The notes: a model not told the origin generated them from the sequence alone. Positions 1-7,595 are shown, counted from the stretch's first letter. The stretch: DNA of 11,456 nucleotides from Fidelibacterota bacterium (GCA_012964845.1 DTTG01000067.1:1-11456); one strand, 5' to 3'. A program made the numbers and translations.

Positions 1-567
1 GGTAATTACCCCAATATCAGTTGACCCGGTGATACCGTAAAGGATGCTCAGTCCAAACAACATTAAGCCGGAAGCAAAGGAGCCGAAAATTACATATTTC
101 AGCGATGCTTCATTGGATTCTTTATCATTCTTCAGCATTCCTGCCAGTATATACGATGGAATACTCACCAATTCAATGGAGAGATAAATCATGATGAGAT
201 TGATTGAGGATGACATGAGAAACATGCCCAGCAGAACGATTAACAGCAGGGCATTATATTCAGCTGAATAATTTTTGTCTAACTGTTTTTCATAACGGGA
301 TATGAGAATAATGGAAAAAGTACTAAGCAAAAATATCATTTTAAAAAAATGAGAAAAAGGGTCAATACTGATCATCCCCATAAACAAGCCATGAGATTCA
401 CCATAACTCTGCCAGAGGAAAACACTTGCCAATAGTATAGCGCCCAGGGATAGAGAGAAGGTATATTTCTTACAAGCAGGAATTACATCCAATACGATCA
501 CCAGCAAAATAGCTGAAATAATAATCAGTTCGGGAATATAATATGATAGACTGCTGAGGTTCGACAT
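1..567 (-). CDS. nuoN: NADH-quinone oxidoreductase subunit N, N-terminal part (cut by window edge)
   Basis: This is the start of an antiporter-like membrane subunit of complex I, which contributes one proton-translocation channel in the membrane arm. Translating the minus strand from the ATG at 567-565 gives 189 uninterrupted codons to the window edge, beginning MSNLSSLSYYIPELIIISAI. Several hydrophobic helices are visible. Residues 126-142 contain IYLSIELVSIPSYILAG, whose Glu132 matches the conserved channel glutamate of the family. Residues 155-183 contain SLKYVIFGSFASGLMLFG and an ITGSTD ending, a NuoN hallmark, with a conserved Lys157. The start lies 11 nt after the nuoM stop and follows a good ribosome binding site (GGAG in the gap). 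It is the last visible gene of the operon, matching the usual nuoL-M-N order. Family length is about 450-500 aa, so more than half lies outside the window. Confidence 0.96.
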   Translation of the reverse strand, partial: MSNLSSLSYYIPELIIISAILLVIVLDVIPACKKYTFSLSLGAILLASVFLWQSYGESHGLFMGMISIDPFSHFFKMIFLLSTFSIILISRYEKQLDKNYSAEYNALLLIVLLGMFLMSSSINLIMIYLSIELVSIPSYILAGMLKNDKESNEASLKYVIFGSFASGLMLFGLSILYGITGSTDIGVIT

Positions 568-578
568 TTCCGTCTCCG

Positions 579-2150
579 TTAAATTACGGATTGTACGATT
601 TTAATGATTCCATCCATTGCCGGGCTGATCATATCCAATAATGGCGCCGGATAGACCCCTAAGAATAAAATGAGTACTGCCAATGGAATTAAGGTAAACA
701 GCTCCCGGTGGCTGATATCCGTTAAATCTTTATAGGTTTCATTAAGTGGTCCCAGGAAGATTCTCTGATAGGCTCGTAAAAAGTAAATGGCATTCAGCAG
801 AATCCCTAAAGTACCAATAATGGTTAAGGTGCGGAAAACACTGAAACCGCCGATAAAACACATGGCTTCACTGATAAAGCCTGAAAGGGCTGGCAGCCCA
901 AGTCCGGCAAAAAATGCAAAGGCCACAAAAGCTGTATAAACCGGAACCTTAGCACCTAATCCGCCAAATCCCTGCTGGCCGGCTAATTCCGGCTTTTCAT
1001 AATCATTGGGGAATACTATCCAACGATGATGAGCTCTATCATATAACATGCCAACCAGCAAAAACAACATTGCCGTAATGGTTCCATGGTTAAACATCTG
1101 CATGAGAGCGCCATTCATTCCAGCTTGGGCACCGGCAGGGCTGTCACTGATGGCAGCAGCCATTCCCAATAGCACGTAGCCCATATGACTCACAGAGGAA
1201 TAGGCAACCATCTTCTTCATGTCAATTTGGGCAATGGCATTGGTAGCGCCCCAGATTATGTTAATTACTCCCAGCACTGCCAGAATATAGGCAAAGTTTA
1301 CCACCTCACCCGGCAGCAAGGGGTAACTGATTCGCAGGAGTCCATAGGTACCCATTTTCAACAATACACCCGCAAGGATGACTGAAATGGCTGTGGGCGC
1401 CTCCACATGCGCAAGGGGCAGCCAGGTATGAAAGGGAACAATGGGAACTTTTATGGCAAACCCAATAAACAGGGACATCCAAATGAGATATTTAACGCTT
1501 AAACCCCAGATAGTGGCATCAATACTGCCTACTGTATGAATGAGTGTAATAAGGCTGAATGTATGCGGATCGGAGTAATAATACAATGCCAGCAATGCTA
1601 AGAGCATAAATACGGATCCAAATAAGGTATAGAGGAAGAACTTAATGGCAGCATACATTCGCTGTGGTCCGCCCCAGATACCGATGAGAAAATACATGGG
1701 CAGCAGCATGACTTCCCAGAATATGTAAAAGAGGAAGAAATCCAGAGATAAAAACACACCCATCATTCCGGCATCCAATAGGAGAAAAAGAGAAAAGTAA
1801 CCTAATGGCTGTTTATCAATTTTCCAGCTGGAAATGATGCAGATAAAAGACAAGAGAGCTGTTAATAAAACCATGGGGATACTTAAACCATCTACACCTA
1901 AAAAGTACTGGATGTTAAAATGTTTTATCCATTCTAATTGTACGGTAAATGGTGATTCAGTGACGCTTAGGGCGGGATCAAAATTAAGATATAATATACC
2001 AGCCAGGACCAGCTGAATACCGGTTGTAATTGCAGCAATCCATTTATAATAATGGGCATTTTCTTTTCCGTACAGCATAGCAAAAGGCAGCATTAAAACT
2101 GCTCCGGCTACGGGTACAAATATCAACAAGGTGAGTATTGACGATTCCAT
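579..2150 (-). CDS. nuoM: NADH-quinone oxidoreductase subunit M (proton-pumping antiporter-like subunit)
   Basis: This is the second antiporter-like subunit of the complex I membrane arm, an integral membrane proton channel. The protein is 523 aa and very hydrophobic, close to the usual ~500 aa. Visible family landmarks are FWEVMLLPMYFLIGIWGG (144-161) with channel Glu146, FAIKVPIVPFHTWLPLAHVE (231-250) with Lys234 and His241, GVLLKMGTYG (261-270) with Lys265, AYSSVSHMGY (316-325) with His322, MFNHG (352-356) and GFISEAM (424-430) with Glu428. All charged residues expected for proton transfer are present. A loop at residues 377-395 is roughly 14 residues longer than I recall for E. coli NuoM. 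The ATG at 2150 follows a clear ribosome binding site (GAGGAT), 12 nt after the nuoL stop. It is part of the co-transcribed nuo operon. Confidence 0.98.
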   Translation of the reverse strand: MESSILTLLIFVPVAGAVLMLPFAMLYGKENAHYYKWIAAITTGIQLVLAGILYLNFDPALSVTESPFTVQLEWIKHFNIQYFLGVDGLSIPMVLLTALLSFICIISSWKIDKQPLGYFSLFLLLDAGMMGVFLSLDFFLFYIFWEVMLLPMYFLIGIWGGPQRMYAAIKFFLYTLFGSVFMLLALLALYYYSDPHTFSLITLIHTVGSIDATIWGLSVKYLIWMSLFIGFAIKVPIVPFHTWLPLAHVEAPTAISVILAGVLLKMGTYGLLRISYPLLPGEVVNFAYILAVLGVINIIWGATNAIAQIDMKKMVAYSSVSHMGYVLLGMAAAISDSPAGAQAGMNGALMQMFNHGTITAMLFLLVGMLYDRAHHRWIVFPNDYEKPELAGQQGFGGLGAKVPVYTAFVAFAFFAGLGLPALSGFISEAMCFIGGFSVFRTLTIIGTLGILLNAIYFLRAYQRIFLGPLNETYKDLTDISHRELFTLIPLAVLILFLGVYPAPLLDMISPAMDGIIKIVQSVI

Positions 2151-2162
2151 ATTATCCTCTAA

Positions 2163-4223
2163 TTAAAATTGTTGAATTAAAATAATGAGCAGCAAAGCTC
2201 CCAACATTCCGCCAAGGAGGTAGTTCTGCACCACACCATTTTGAGTTGATTTCAAAGTCTTACCAAAATATTGAGTAATTTTCCCAAGTCCGTCCACCAC
2301 TTTTTGATCCAGCCAGTTATAATCTACCTCGGCGGATTTATCCGAAAGTTTGATAGTGAGCCAGCCCCAGCCATCTATAAATTTCTGATCATAAACATCC
2401 CAATCAAGTTTTGAGCATAACCAGGATAGTGCCAAAAAGGGTTTGTAAATAATGATATTGTAAATTTCATCAATATAGAATTTGTTAAAAGAAAGATTGT
2501 AGAGCTTTAATTTATTTGCCATGCCCGCTATTTTAGCCGCATCCACTTTTCTTAAGAGATAAAAGAGAATAGCCAGCAGAATACCAATAGTTGCTACGGT
2601 CAAGGAAATTCCCATGGCTGTATAATGGGCATGATGAATTCCCTCCTCAACCGCATGCATATCCAATCCAGCCACATTTTCTATCATGGGGACTGCCTCA
2701 GTAAACCAGCCGTGGTTATCCAGAGGATTAACGGAAAACGGCACCGTAAAGAATATAGCGAAACTCAATCCTGCCAGCAGAATGAGGGGAAAGGTCATCT
2801 GGAAAGGTGATTCATGGATATGGGCATAAACTTTATCATTGGCAGGCTTTCCAAAAAAGGTGAGGAAGATTAAGCGGAACATATAAAAAGCCGTAATGAC
2901 TGCAGCGCCAAATCCGGCAATGGGCAGAAAGAGCGTCCAACCATGGTGTAAATGGTAATAAGATAAAGTACCGGCCAAGATTGCATCCTTAGATAAAAAG
3001 CCGGAGAAGAAGGGTACACCCGAAATAGCCAGAGTAGCAATGAGCATTGTCCAGAAGGTTATGGGCATTTTATCACGCAATCCACCCATATTGTTCATAT
3101 CCTGAGGATCAGTTTCATGGTCATTAAGTTCATGGAGAGCATGGTGCATGGCATGGATTACAGAGCCACTGCATAAAAAGAGGCAGGCTTTAAACATGGC
3201 ATGAGTGGTTAAATGGAAGAATCCGGCTTGATATGCGCCAACCCCAAGAGCCATAATCATATATCCCAACTGGCTCACCGTAGAGTATGCCAATACGCGC
3301 TTGATGTCATTTTGAGTGATAGCGATGATAGCCGCCATGATTGCGGTAATTCCCCCTACCACTGCAATAAATTCTAATGCCCCTGGTGTCAGTATTGGGA
3401 AAATCCGCACCACCATATACACCCCGGCTGCCACCATAGTTGCCGCATGGATTAGGGCGCTGACTGGCGTAGGGCCTTCCATGGCATCCGGCAGCCAAAT
3501 ATGCAGGGGAAACTGGGCAGATTTACCTACTGCGCCCATAAATACCAAAATCCCTGCAATGGTCAAGAGACCCATATTCCCGGCAAAAGCGCCATTGCGA
3601 ACACCATCAATTAATCCATCAATCTGGAAAGTACCGATGCTGAAGAAAAGAATCATAATACCGATGAACATGCCGATATCCCCTACCCTGTTGGTGAGGA
3701 AGGCTTTTTTGCAGGCATCAGCGGCGCTGTTTTTTTCAAACCAGAAGCCAATTAAAAGATAAGAGCTTAAGCCAACCAATTCCCAAAATATGTACATCAT
3801 TATGAGATTATCAGCCAGTACAATGCCGTTCATAGAAAAGGTAAATATTCCCAAATATGCAAAATAACGTGAATACCGAGGATCGCCTTTCATGTAGCCC
3901 ACCGAATAAAAATGCACCAGAAAGGATATAAGAGCCACTACCAAAAGCATAATTGCTGCTTCATTATTGATAAGAAAACCCAGGTTTACGCTGAAACTTC
4001 CGGTACTAAACCAGCGGACGGATGTTTCTAAAATTGGCTGGCCTGTATCTACGAATACATTGGCGAAAAAACTCACGGCGATACCCAGCGAACCGCCAAT
4101 CAGGGCTAAGGCTACCCAATGGGCAGAATTGCCAATTTTCTTGCCAAAAAATATGAGAATCACAAAGGATAAGAGCGGTAAAAACAAATTAAGTAAAGCC
4201 AGAGTTGTAGAATAATTATCCAT
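2163..4223 (-). CDS. nuoL: NADH-quinone oxidoreductase subunit L (distal proton-pumping subunit)
   Basis: This is the largest antiporter-like subunit, at the tip of the membrane arm. The 686 aa length fits the NuoL type with a C-terminal lateral helix. Visible landmarks are IFWELVGLSSYLLIGFW (145-161) with Glu148, VGKSAQFPLHIWLPDAMEG (232-250) with Lys234, SALIHAATMV (255-264) with His259, THAMFKACLFLCSGSVIH (340-357) with Lys346, and GFLSKDAILAG (408-418) with Lys412. Residues from about 560 to 660 are polar and amphipathic, as expected for the long lateral helix that straps the arm, and a final membrane helix occupies about 663-684. A His/Asp/Glu-rich insert follows at 357-373, and another short His cluster lies at 523-533. 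The ATG at 4223 is 2 nt after the nuoK stop, with the ribosome binding site (AAGGGAT) inside the nuoK end. Confidence 0.98.
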   Translation of the reverse strand: MDNYSTTLALLNLFLPLLSFVILIFFGKKIGNSAHWVALALIGGSLGIAVSFFANVFVDTGQPILETSVRWFSTGSFSVNLGFLINNEAAIMLLVVALISFLVHFYSVGYMKGDPRYSRYFAYLGIFTFSMNGIVLADNLIMMYIFWELVGLSSYLLIGFWFEKNSAADACKKAFLTNRVGDIGMFIGIMILFFSIGTFQIDGLIDGVRNGAFAGNMGLLTIAGILVFMGAVGKSAQFPLHIWLPDAMEGPTPVSALIHAATMVAAGVYMVVRIFPILTPGALEFIAVVGGITAIMAAIIAITQNDIKRVLAYSTVSQLGYMIMALGVGAYQAGFFHLTTHAMFKACLFLCSGSVIHAMHHALHELNDHETDPQDMNNMGGLRDKMPITFWTMLIATLAISGVPFFSGFLSKDAILAGTLSYYHLHHGWTLFLPIAGFGAAVITAFYMFRLIFLTFFGKPANDKVYAHIHESPFQMTFPLILLAGLSFAIFFTVPFSVNPLDNHGWFTEAVPMIENVAGLDMHAVEEGIHHAHYTAMGISLTVATIGILLAILFYLLRKVDAAKIAGMANKLKLYNLSFNKFYIDEIYNIIIYKPFLALSWLCSKLDWDVYDQKFIDGWGWLTIKLSDKSAEVDYNWLDQKVVDGLGKITQYFGKTLKSTQNGVVQNYLLGGMLGALLLIILIQQF

Positions 4224-4225
4224 AA

Positions 4226-4534
4226 TTATCCCTTTAGAAGATCAGCATCATCTACATCAACGCTGCCAACATTTTTAAATAAATTTATGACAATTGCCAG
4301 CGCAACTGCCGCTTCGGCTGCAGCCAAAACAATAACAAATATACTGAATACATGACCGTCTAAATTGGCCATTCCGCCAAAACGGTTAAATGCGATAAAA
4401 TTGATATTGGCGGAATTGAGAATCAGTTCAATCCCCATGAGGATAGCCACTGCATTTTTCCGGGTGATGACACCGTATATTCCCATGGAAAATAATATTG
4501 CTGCAATAATGAGATAGGATTGTAAGGAATCCAT
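4226..4534 (-). CDS. nuoK: NADH-quinone oxidoreductase subunit K
   Basis: This is a small three-helix membrane subunit (homologue of mitochondrial ND4L) that links the quinone-site region to the antiporter-like subunits. The protein is 102 aa, the standard length. Both conserved buried glutamates of the family are present: Glu36 in GIELILNSANIN (34-45) and Glu74 in AAAEAAVALAIVINLF (71-86). The first helix spans about residues 5-24. The start ATG overlaps the nuoJ stop by one base (TAATG at 4536-4532), so translation is probably coupled; a GAGG lies about 9 nt upstream. The stop is 2 nt from the nuoL start. Confidence 0.98.
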   Translation of the reverse strand: MDSLQSYLIIAAILFSMGIYGVITRKNAVAILMGIELILNSANINFIAFNRFGGMANLDGHVFSIFVIVLAAAEAAVALAIVINLFKNVGSVDVDDADLLKG

Positions 4535-5019
4535 TAGGTGCGCCTCGATAATAAGGCTGCGCCCATGAGGGCTGCCAACAGTAAAATTGAAATAATTTCA
4601 AAGGGCAGCAGGTATTCGTTTAATAATAGATAGCCAATACTGGCTACAGTGGAATCCCGACTTTGCTCAGTACCAATATGCCAAGGGGTATTAAAAATAA
4701 CGGATACCTGTATGACAAAAATTGAAAATGCCCCCATGCCGCCAATAAACTGGTTCTTGCTGCTGGCAGCTATGCTGGGGGTATCAATGCGGTTGGTGAG
4801 CATTACACCAAAAATTATCAAGACCAGAATGCCTCCAACATAAATCACAACCTGGGTAGCAGCGATAAAATCTGCATAGAGAAAAATATATAATCCGGCG
4901 GTACTAAAGAGGGTGAATAATAATGATACAGCAGAATGAATTAAATTTGGCGAGAATACTACCCAGAAAGCAGATGCAATAACCAAAGCAGCGATGATTA
5001 AAAAGAGGTTCTCAGCCAT
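4534..5019 (-). CDS. nuoJ: NADH-quinone oxidoreductase subunit J
   Basis: This is a membrane subunit (homologue of mitochondrial ND6) with five predicted helices, located between the quinone chamber and the pumping subunits. The protein is 161 aa, typical for bacterial NuoJ. The conserved helix-3 block is visible as DFIAATQVVIYVGGILVLII (50-69), including Tyr60 and the Gly-Gly bulge region known to change conformation in turnover. The C-terminal helix LPFEIISILLLAALMGAALL (138-157) followed by SRR is characteristic. The ATG overlaps the nuoI stop in TAATG (5021-5017). This proves that the unusually long nuoI frame ends exactly at nuoJ and is not followed by a missing gene. Confidence 0.97.
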   Translation of the reverse strand: MAENLFLIIAALVIASAFWVVFSPNLIHSAVSLLFTLFSTAGLYIFLYADFIAATQVVIYVGGILVLIIFGVMLTNRIDTPSIAASSKNQFIGGMGAFSIFVIQVSVIFNTPWHIGTEQSRDSTVASIGYLLLNEYLLPFEIISILLLAALMGAALLSRRT

Positions 5020-6494
5020 TAATTTCCACTCTCCAGATTATTGAGAATTGCAGCTGTGGCATCATCCAACTTGCCAGCCTCTGTTAAACCAGCACGGAGA
5101 TCAGCAATGACTTCTGTTCTTGATTTGTCAGCCCTCTTCCCTGCCATATAGATTTTCTTGGCCATGCCGCGAGTCATCTTATCATCAATACCATTCAGTT
5201 CAGCAATCTCAAACAGTGGCAAATCTTCTGCAGGCTCTGATGCGGCTAGCGATTCTGCTGCAGCTTCTTCAGTGGGTTCGGCTGTTTTTTCCACAGCAGT
5301 AGGCTGGGAAGGTTCTGCGGCAGCACTGGTAAATGAATTTAGCAATTTTTCAGCAGCTACATCTAATTTTCCAGCATCGCCAAGCGCTTTACGGACAGCC
5401 TCAACTTTATCTTCACCAGATCGTTTAGCAGCAAGGAATGCTTTTTTAGCAGTCCCTCTGGCCATTTTATCTTCAATAACATTAAGGTCTTTTATATCGA
5501 ATTCTTTTACTTCTGTAGTTGGTGGAACTTCAGCAACACTTTCCGCTTTAGTAGCTCCCTCTGTTTCCACTACTGGCGTAACTGCTTCTGGTGATGGCGC
5601 TGATAATCCATCTAAAATAGACTGGATATCTTCAGTCATTTTTCCGGCATCACTGAGGGCTTGGGCTACATCAGCCAAAATAGCGGTTGTATCTTTACCG
5701 GCACGCTTGGCAGCCATAAAGGCTTTTTTGGCGATACCCCGGCACATTTTATCAGCAATGCCATTTAAGGACTTGATATCAAACTCACCACCGAGGGGTT
5801 TTACAGCAGTAACTGGTTTGGCAGCTGCAGTACCTGTTTCTAGCACAGGCGCGGCAACTTGCACTGGAGTTGCTTCCGGCACAATGCCCATTAATTCTAC
5901 ACCTTCAGAATTCTTTTTTAATTTTGCATCCCGCTGTTCCAGCCATTTATCACCGCCGGCATCACGGATCATATCATCAGTGGCATCGGCAAACTCAAAT
6001 ATCATCCCGTCCCGTTTATACTGACTGAATTCGTAATCAATTTCATGTTTTTCTGCATTAGGGCCGCCCACCATATAAATACATTCTTCAGGGCAAGGGA
6101 AAACACAGAGATTGCAGTACATGCACTCCGACATGTCAATGGTAAAACGGCTCACAATCATTTTTTTCTGAGTATCATTTGAAGTGATACCGCAATCCAC
6201 ATCACTATCCTTGGGAGGCTTTATGAAATCAATTTTGATGCAATCAACAGGGCAGAACTTTTCACATTGCATACAAGAGATACAATCATCAATATCAACG
6301 TGCAGCCGGGAGCGGATGAGGTTGTACTCCGCATGGTCAAAACCAATATTACGTTCCGGAATGGGCCACTTTTCATGGGGATACTGCAGAGTGGCAACCC
6401 GTTCCTTCTTATTATTAAAATGATCCAGAGTAAGTTTCATACCGGTGAGAAATGATTTTACTCCATATATAATATTGCTAAAATATTCACTCAT
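5019..6494 (-). CDS. nuoI: NADH-quinone oxidoreductase subunit I with a long C-terminal triple-repeat extension
   Basis: Residues 1-200 are a standard NuoI, the peripheral subunit that carries two [4Fe-4S] clusters passing electrons toward cluster N2. There is an amphipathic N-terminus (GMKLTLDHF, 18-26), a first cluster motif with Cys71, Cys74, Cys77 and Cys81, a second with Cys124, Cys127, Cys130 and Cys134, and the typical tail YKRDGMIFEFADA (159-171). NuoI is usually about 130-230 aa; here the frame runs to 491 aa. From about residue 206 it becomes Ala/Pro/Val/Glu/Thr-rich linker holding three diverged Lys/Arg-rich modules at 238-297, 332-388 and 428-487. I do not recognise this module. 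The ATG abuts the nuoH stop (TAA|ATG) with only a weak ribosome binding site, and the stop overlaps the nuoJ start (TAATG). The core identity is certain; the role of the extension is unknown. Confidence 0.95.
   Translation of the reverse strand: MSEYFSNIIYGVKSFLTGMKLTLDHFNNKKERVATLQYPHEKWPIPERNIGFDHAEYNLIRSRLHVDIDDCISCMQCEKFCPVDCIKIDFIKPPKDSDVDCGITSNDTQKKMIVSRFTIDMSECMYCNLCVFPCPEECIYMVGGPNAEKHEIDYEFSQYKRDGMIFEFADATDDMIRDAGGDKWLEQRDAKLKKNSEGVELMGIVPEATPVQVAAPVLETGTAAAKPVTAVKPLGGEFDIKSLNGIADKMCRGIAKKAFMAAKRAGKDTTAILADVAQALSDAGKMTEDIQSILDGLSAPSPEAVTPVVETEGATKAESVAEVPPTTEVKEFDIKDLNVIEDKMARGTAKKAFLAAKRSGEDKVEAVRKALGDAGKLDVAAEKLLNSFTSAAAEPSQPTAVEKTAEPTEEAAAESLAASEPAEDLPLFEIAELNGIDDKMTRGMAKKIYMAGKRADKSRTEVIADLRAGLTEAGKLDDATAAILNNLESGN
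5034..5213 (-). repeat. NuoI extension module, repeat 3 (residues 428-487)
   Basis: This third module forms the very C-terminus of NuoI, only four residues before the stop. It opens with FEIAELNGIDDKM, continues TRGMAKKIYMAGKRADKS and closes with GLTEAGKLDDATAAILNNL. It is the same length as repeat 1 with no gap. It is separated from repeat 2 by an acidic Ala/Glu/Pro/Ser linker (about 389-426). Conserved in all three copies are the LN, DKM, RG, AKK, KR and AGK positions. Confidence 0.85.
5331..5501 (-). repeat. NuoI extension module, repeat 2 (residues 332-388)
   Basis: This is the second module. It opens with FDIKDLNVIEDKM, continues ARGTAKKAFLAAKRSGED and closes with ALGDAGKLDVAAEKLLNSF. 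It aligns with repeat 1 along its whole length apart from a three-residue deletion just before the ALGDAGK segment. Although the AKKAFxAAKR stretch is almost identical in protein to repeat 1, many synonymous codon positions differ (for example GAG/GAA, TTT/TTC, AAG/AAA, CGT/CGA). The duplication is therefore old and kept by selection on protein, not a recent DNA slippage event. Confidence 0.85.
5604..5783 (-). repeat. NuoI extension module, repeat 1 (residues 238-297)
   Basis: This is the first of three homologous ~60-residue modules in the NuoI tail. It opens with FDIKSLNGIADKM, continues CRGIAKKAFMAAKRAGKD and closes with ALSDAGKMTEDIQSILDGL. The shared pattern is F-[DE]-I-x2-LN-x-I-x-DKM-x-RG-x-AKK-x3-A-x-KR, then an Ala/Leu helix, AGK and a final hydrophobic turn. 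It looks alpha-helical and basic in the middle. It is the only copy with a cysteine (Cys251). It is preceded by a Pro/Ala/Val/Thr-rich linker (about 205-236). Confidence 0.85.
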
Positions 6495-7595
6495 TTAAAA
6501 AATCAGTTCCCATAAACTCACTAAAAATAGATTGGCCAATGCAAATGGAATAAAGACCTTCCAGCAGAGATACATGAGTTGGTCTACTCTTAAACGGGGG
6601 AAAGTCCAACGAAACCACATCATAATAAAAATGAGAATAACTGCTTTAAATAGTACCCAGAACAACCCAATTGCCGGGCCATCTAATATAAGCCAGGAAT
6701 CGGGGAAAATATTGAATATCTGCAAGGGAGATAACCAGCCGCCAAGGAATACAATAGAAGCTACAATACTGACGATAAGCATGTTGGCATACTCACTCAA
6801 AAAGAAAAGCGCCCATCGGAATCCGGAATATTCCGTCATCCAACCTGCCACCAATTCTGATTCAGCTTCCGGTATATCAAAAGGAGTACGGTTGGTCTCC
6901 GCAATTGTTGAAATATAGAAAATAAAAAAGGCTAAAAAGGTAAAAGGACTGTGAAAAATAAACCAGCGATGGTCAGCCTGCCATTGAACAATATCACCTA
7001 AATGTAAACTTCCAGCTACAAGCACAACTAAAAGCAAAGACAAACCAATTGGAATTTCATAACTGATAATCTGAGCTGCAGCCCGCATAGATCCATACAA
7101 GGACCATTTATTATTGGAAGACCATCCAGCAAGAATGACACCGATAACACCAATGGAACTCATGGCAAAAATATAAAAAATACCTATATTAAAATCTGAA
7201 ATAACAATATTTTGGGCAAAAGGAAGGCCAATAAATGTAAGAAATGCTCCTGTAAAAATAATAAATGGGGCAAGAATCATTAAGAATTTATCTGCATTAT
7301 TGGGGAGAATATCTTCTTTCACTAATAGCTTTATGGCATCAGCAAGCGTTTGGCCAATACCACCCCAAAACTTCTTCCCACCCTTAAAGCCAAATATTCC
7401 CACTTCCATGGGACCTAACCTGTCCTGCATGAAGGCGGATATTTTTCGTTCAAAATAGACAGCTATGAGAGCGTTGACGGCCATAATTAAAAATATTACG
7501 GTTCCGCCTATGAGGGTAATAACTGGCAGCAAAACTGCTATATCCAGATTAAAGGATGAAAAAGATTTTACCAATGAATCGACAATGGATGTCAT
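6495..7595 (-). CDS. nuoH: NADH-quinone oxidoreductase subunit H
   Basis: This is the membrane subunit (homologue of mitochondrial ND1) that forms most of the quinone-access chamber and joins the peripheral arm to the membrane arm. The protein is 366 aa with about eight or nine hydrophobic helices. Family signatures are ERKISAFMQDRLGP (49-62), GQTLADAIKLLVKED (81-95), IAETNRTPFDIPEAESEL (231-248) with the conserved acidic loop lining the quinone cavity, EYSGFRWALFFLSEYANM (255-272) and RWTFPRLRVDQLM (329-341). All look intact. The ATG at 7595 overlaps the nuoD stop as ATGA, so translation is coupled. nuoE, nuoF and nuoG would normally sit between nuoD and nuoH and are absent. Confidence 0.98.
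   Translation of the reverse strand: MTSIVDSLVKSFSSFNLDIAVLLPVITLIGGTVIFLIMAVNALIAVYFERKISAFMQDRLGPMEVGIFGFKGGKKFWGGIGQTLADAIKLLVKEDILPNNADKFLMILAPFIIFTGAFLTFIGLPFAQNIVISDFNIGIFYIFAMSSIGVIGVILAGWSSNNKWSLYGSMRAAAQIISYEIPIGLSLLLVVLVAGSLHLGDIVQWQADHRWFIFHSPFTFLAFFIFYISTIAETNRTPFDIPEAESELVAGWMTEYSGFRWALFFLSEYANMLIVSIVASIVFLGGWLSPLQIFNIFPDSWLILDGPAIGLFWVLFKAVILIFIMMWFRWTFPRLRVDQLMYLCWKVFIPFALANLFLVSLWELIF

Noticed and set aside
2521..2700. NuoL His cluster HAVEEGIHHAH (523-533) as a metal-binding site
   Set aside because: Histidine-rich stretches are common in the variable loop before the last NuoL helices, and no conserved ligand spacing is evident.
3316..3762. Plus-strand open frame (148 codons) inside nuoL
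   Set aside because: It is antisense to the most conserved part of NuoL (Lys234 and His259 region), shows no recognisable protein features, and has no ribosome binding site or independent context.
3967..4215. Plus-strand open frame (82 codons) opposite the nuoL start
   Set aside because: It is the complement of hydrophobic N-terminal NuoL codons and shows no family resemblance.
5019..5880. Possibility that the nuoI tail is a separate gene or a frameshift fusion
   Set aside because: The frame is continuous from 6494 with no gap, the linker has no ribosome binding site plus start combination that stands out, and the repeats begin only after a gradual linker. An internal start cannot be fully excluded without proteomics.
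5158..6024. Long plus-strand open frame (288 codons) antisense to the nuoI extension
   Set aside because: It is the complement of Ala/Glu/Lys-rich nuoI codons, so its translation is a low-complexity Ser/Ala-rich chain with no motif. The nuoI frame on the other strand has clear domain structure, repeats and operon coupling.
6532..6918. Plus-strand open frame (128 codons) opposite the end of nuoH
   Set aside because: It is antisense to conserved NuoH motifs (including the ETNRTPFD and RWTFPRLR regions) and carries no recognisable domain.
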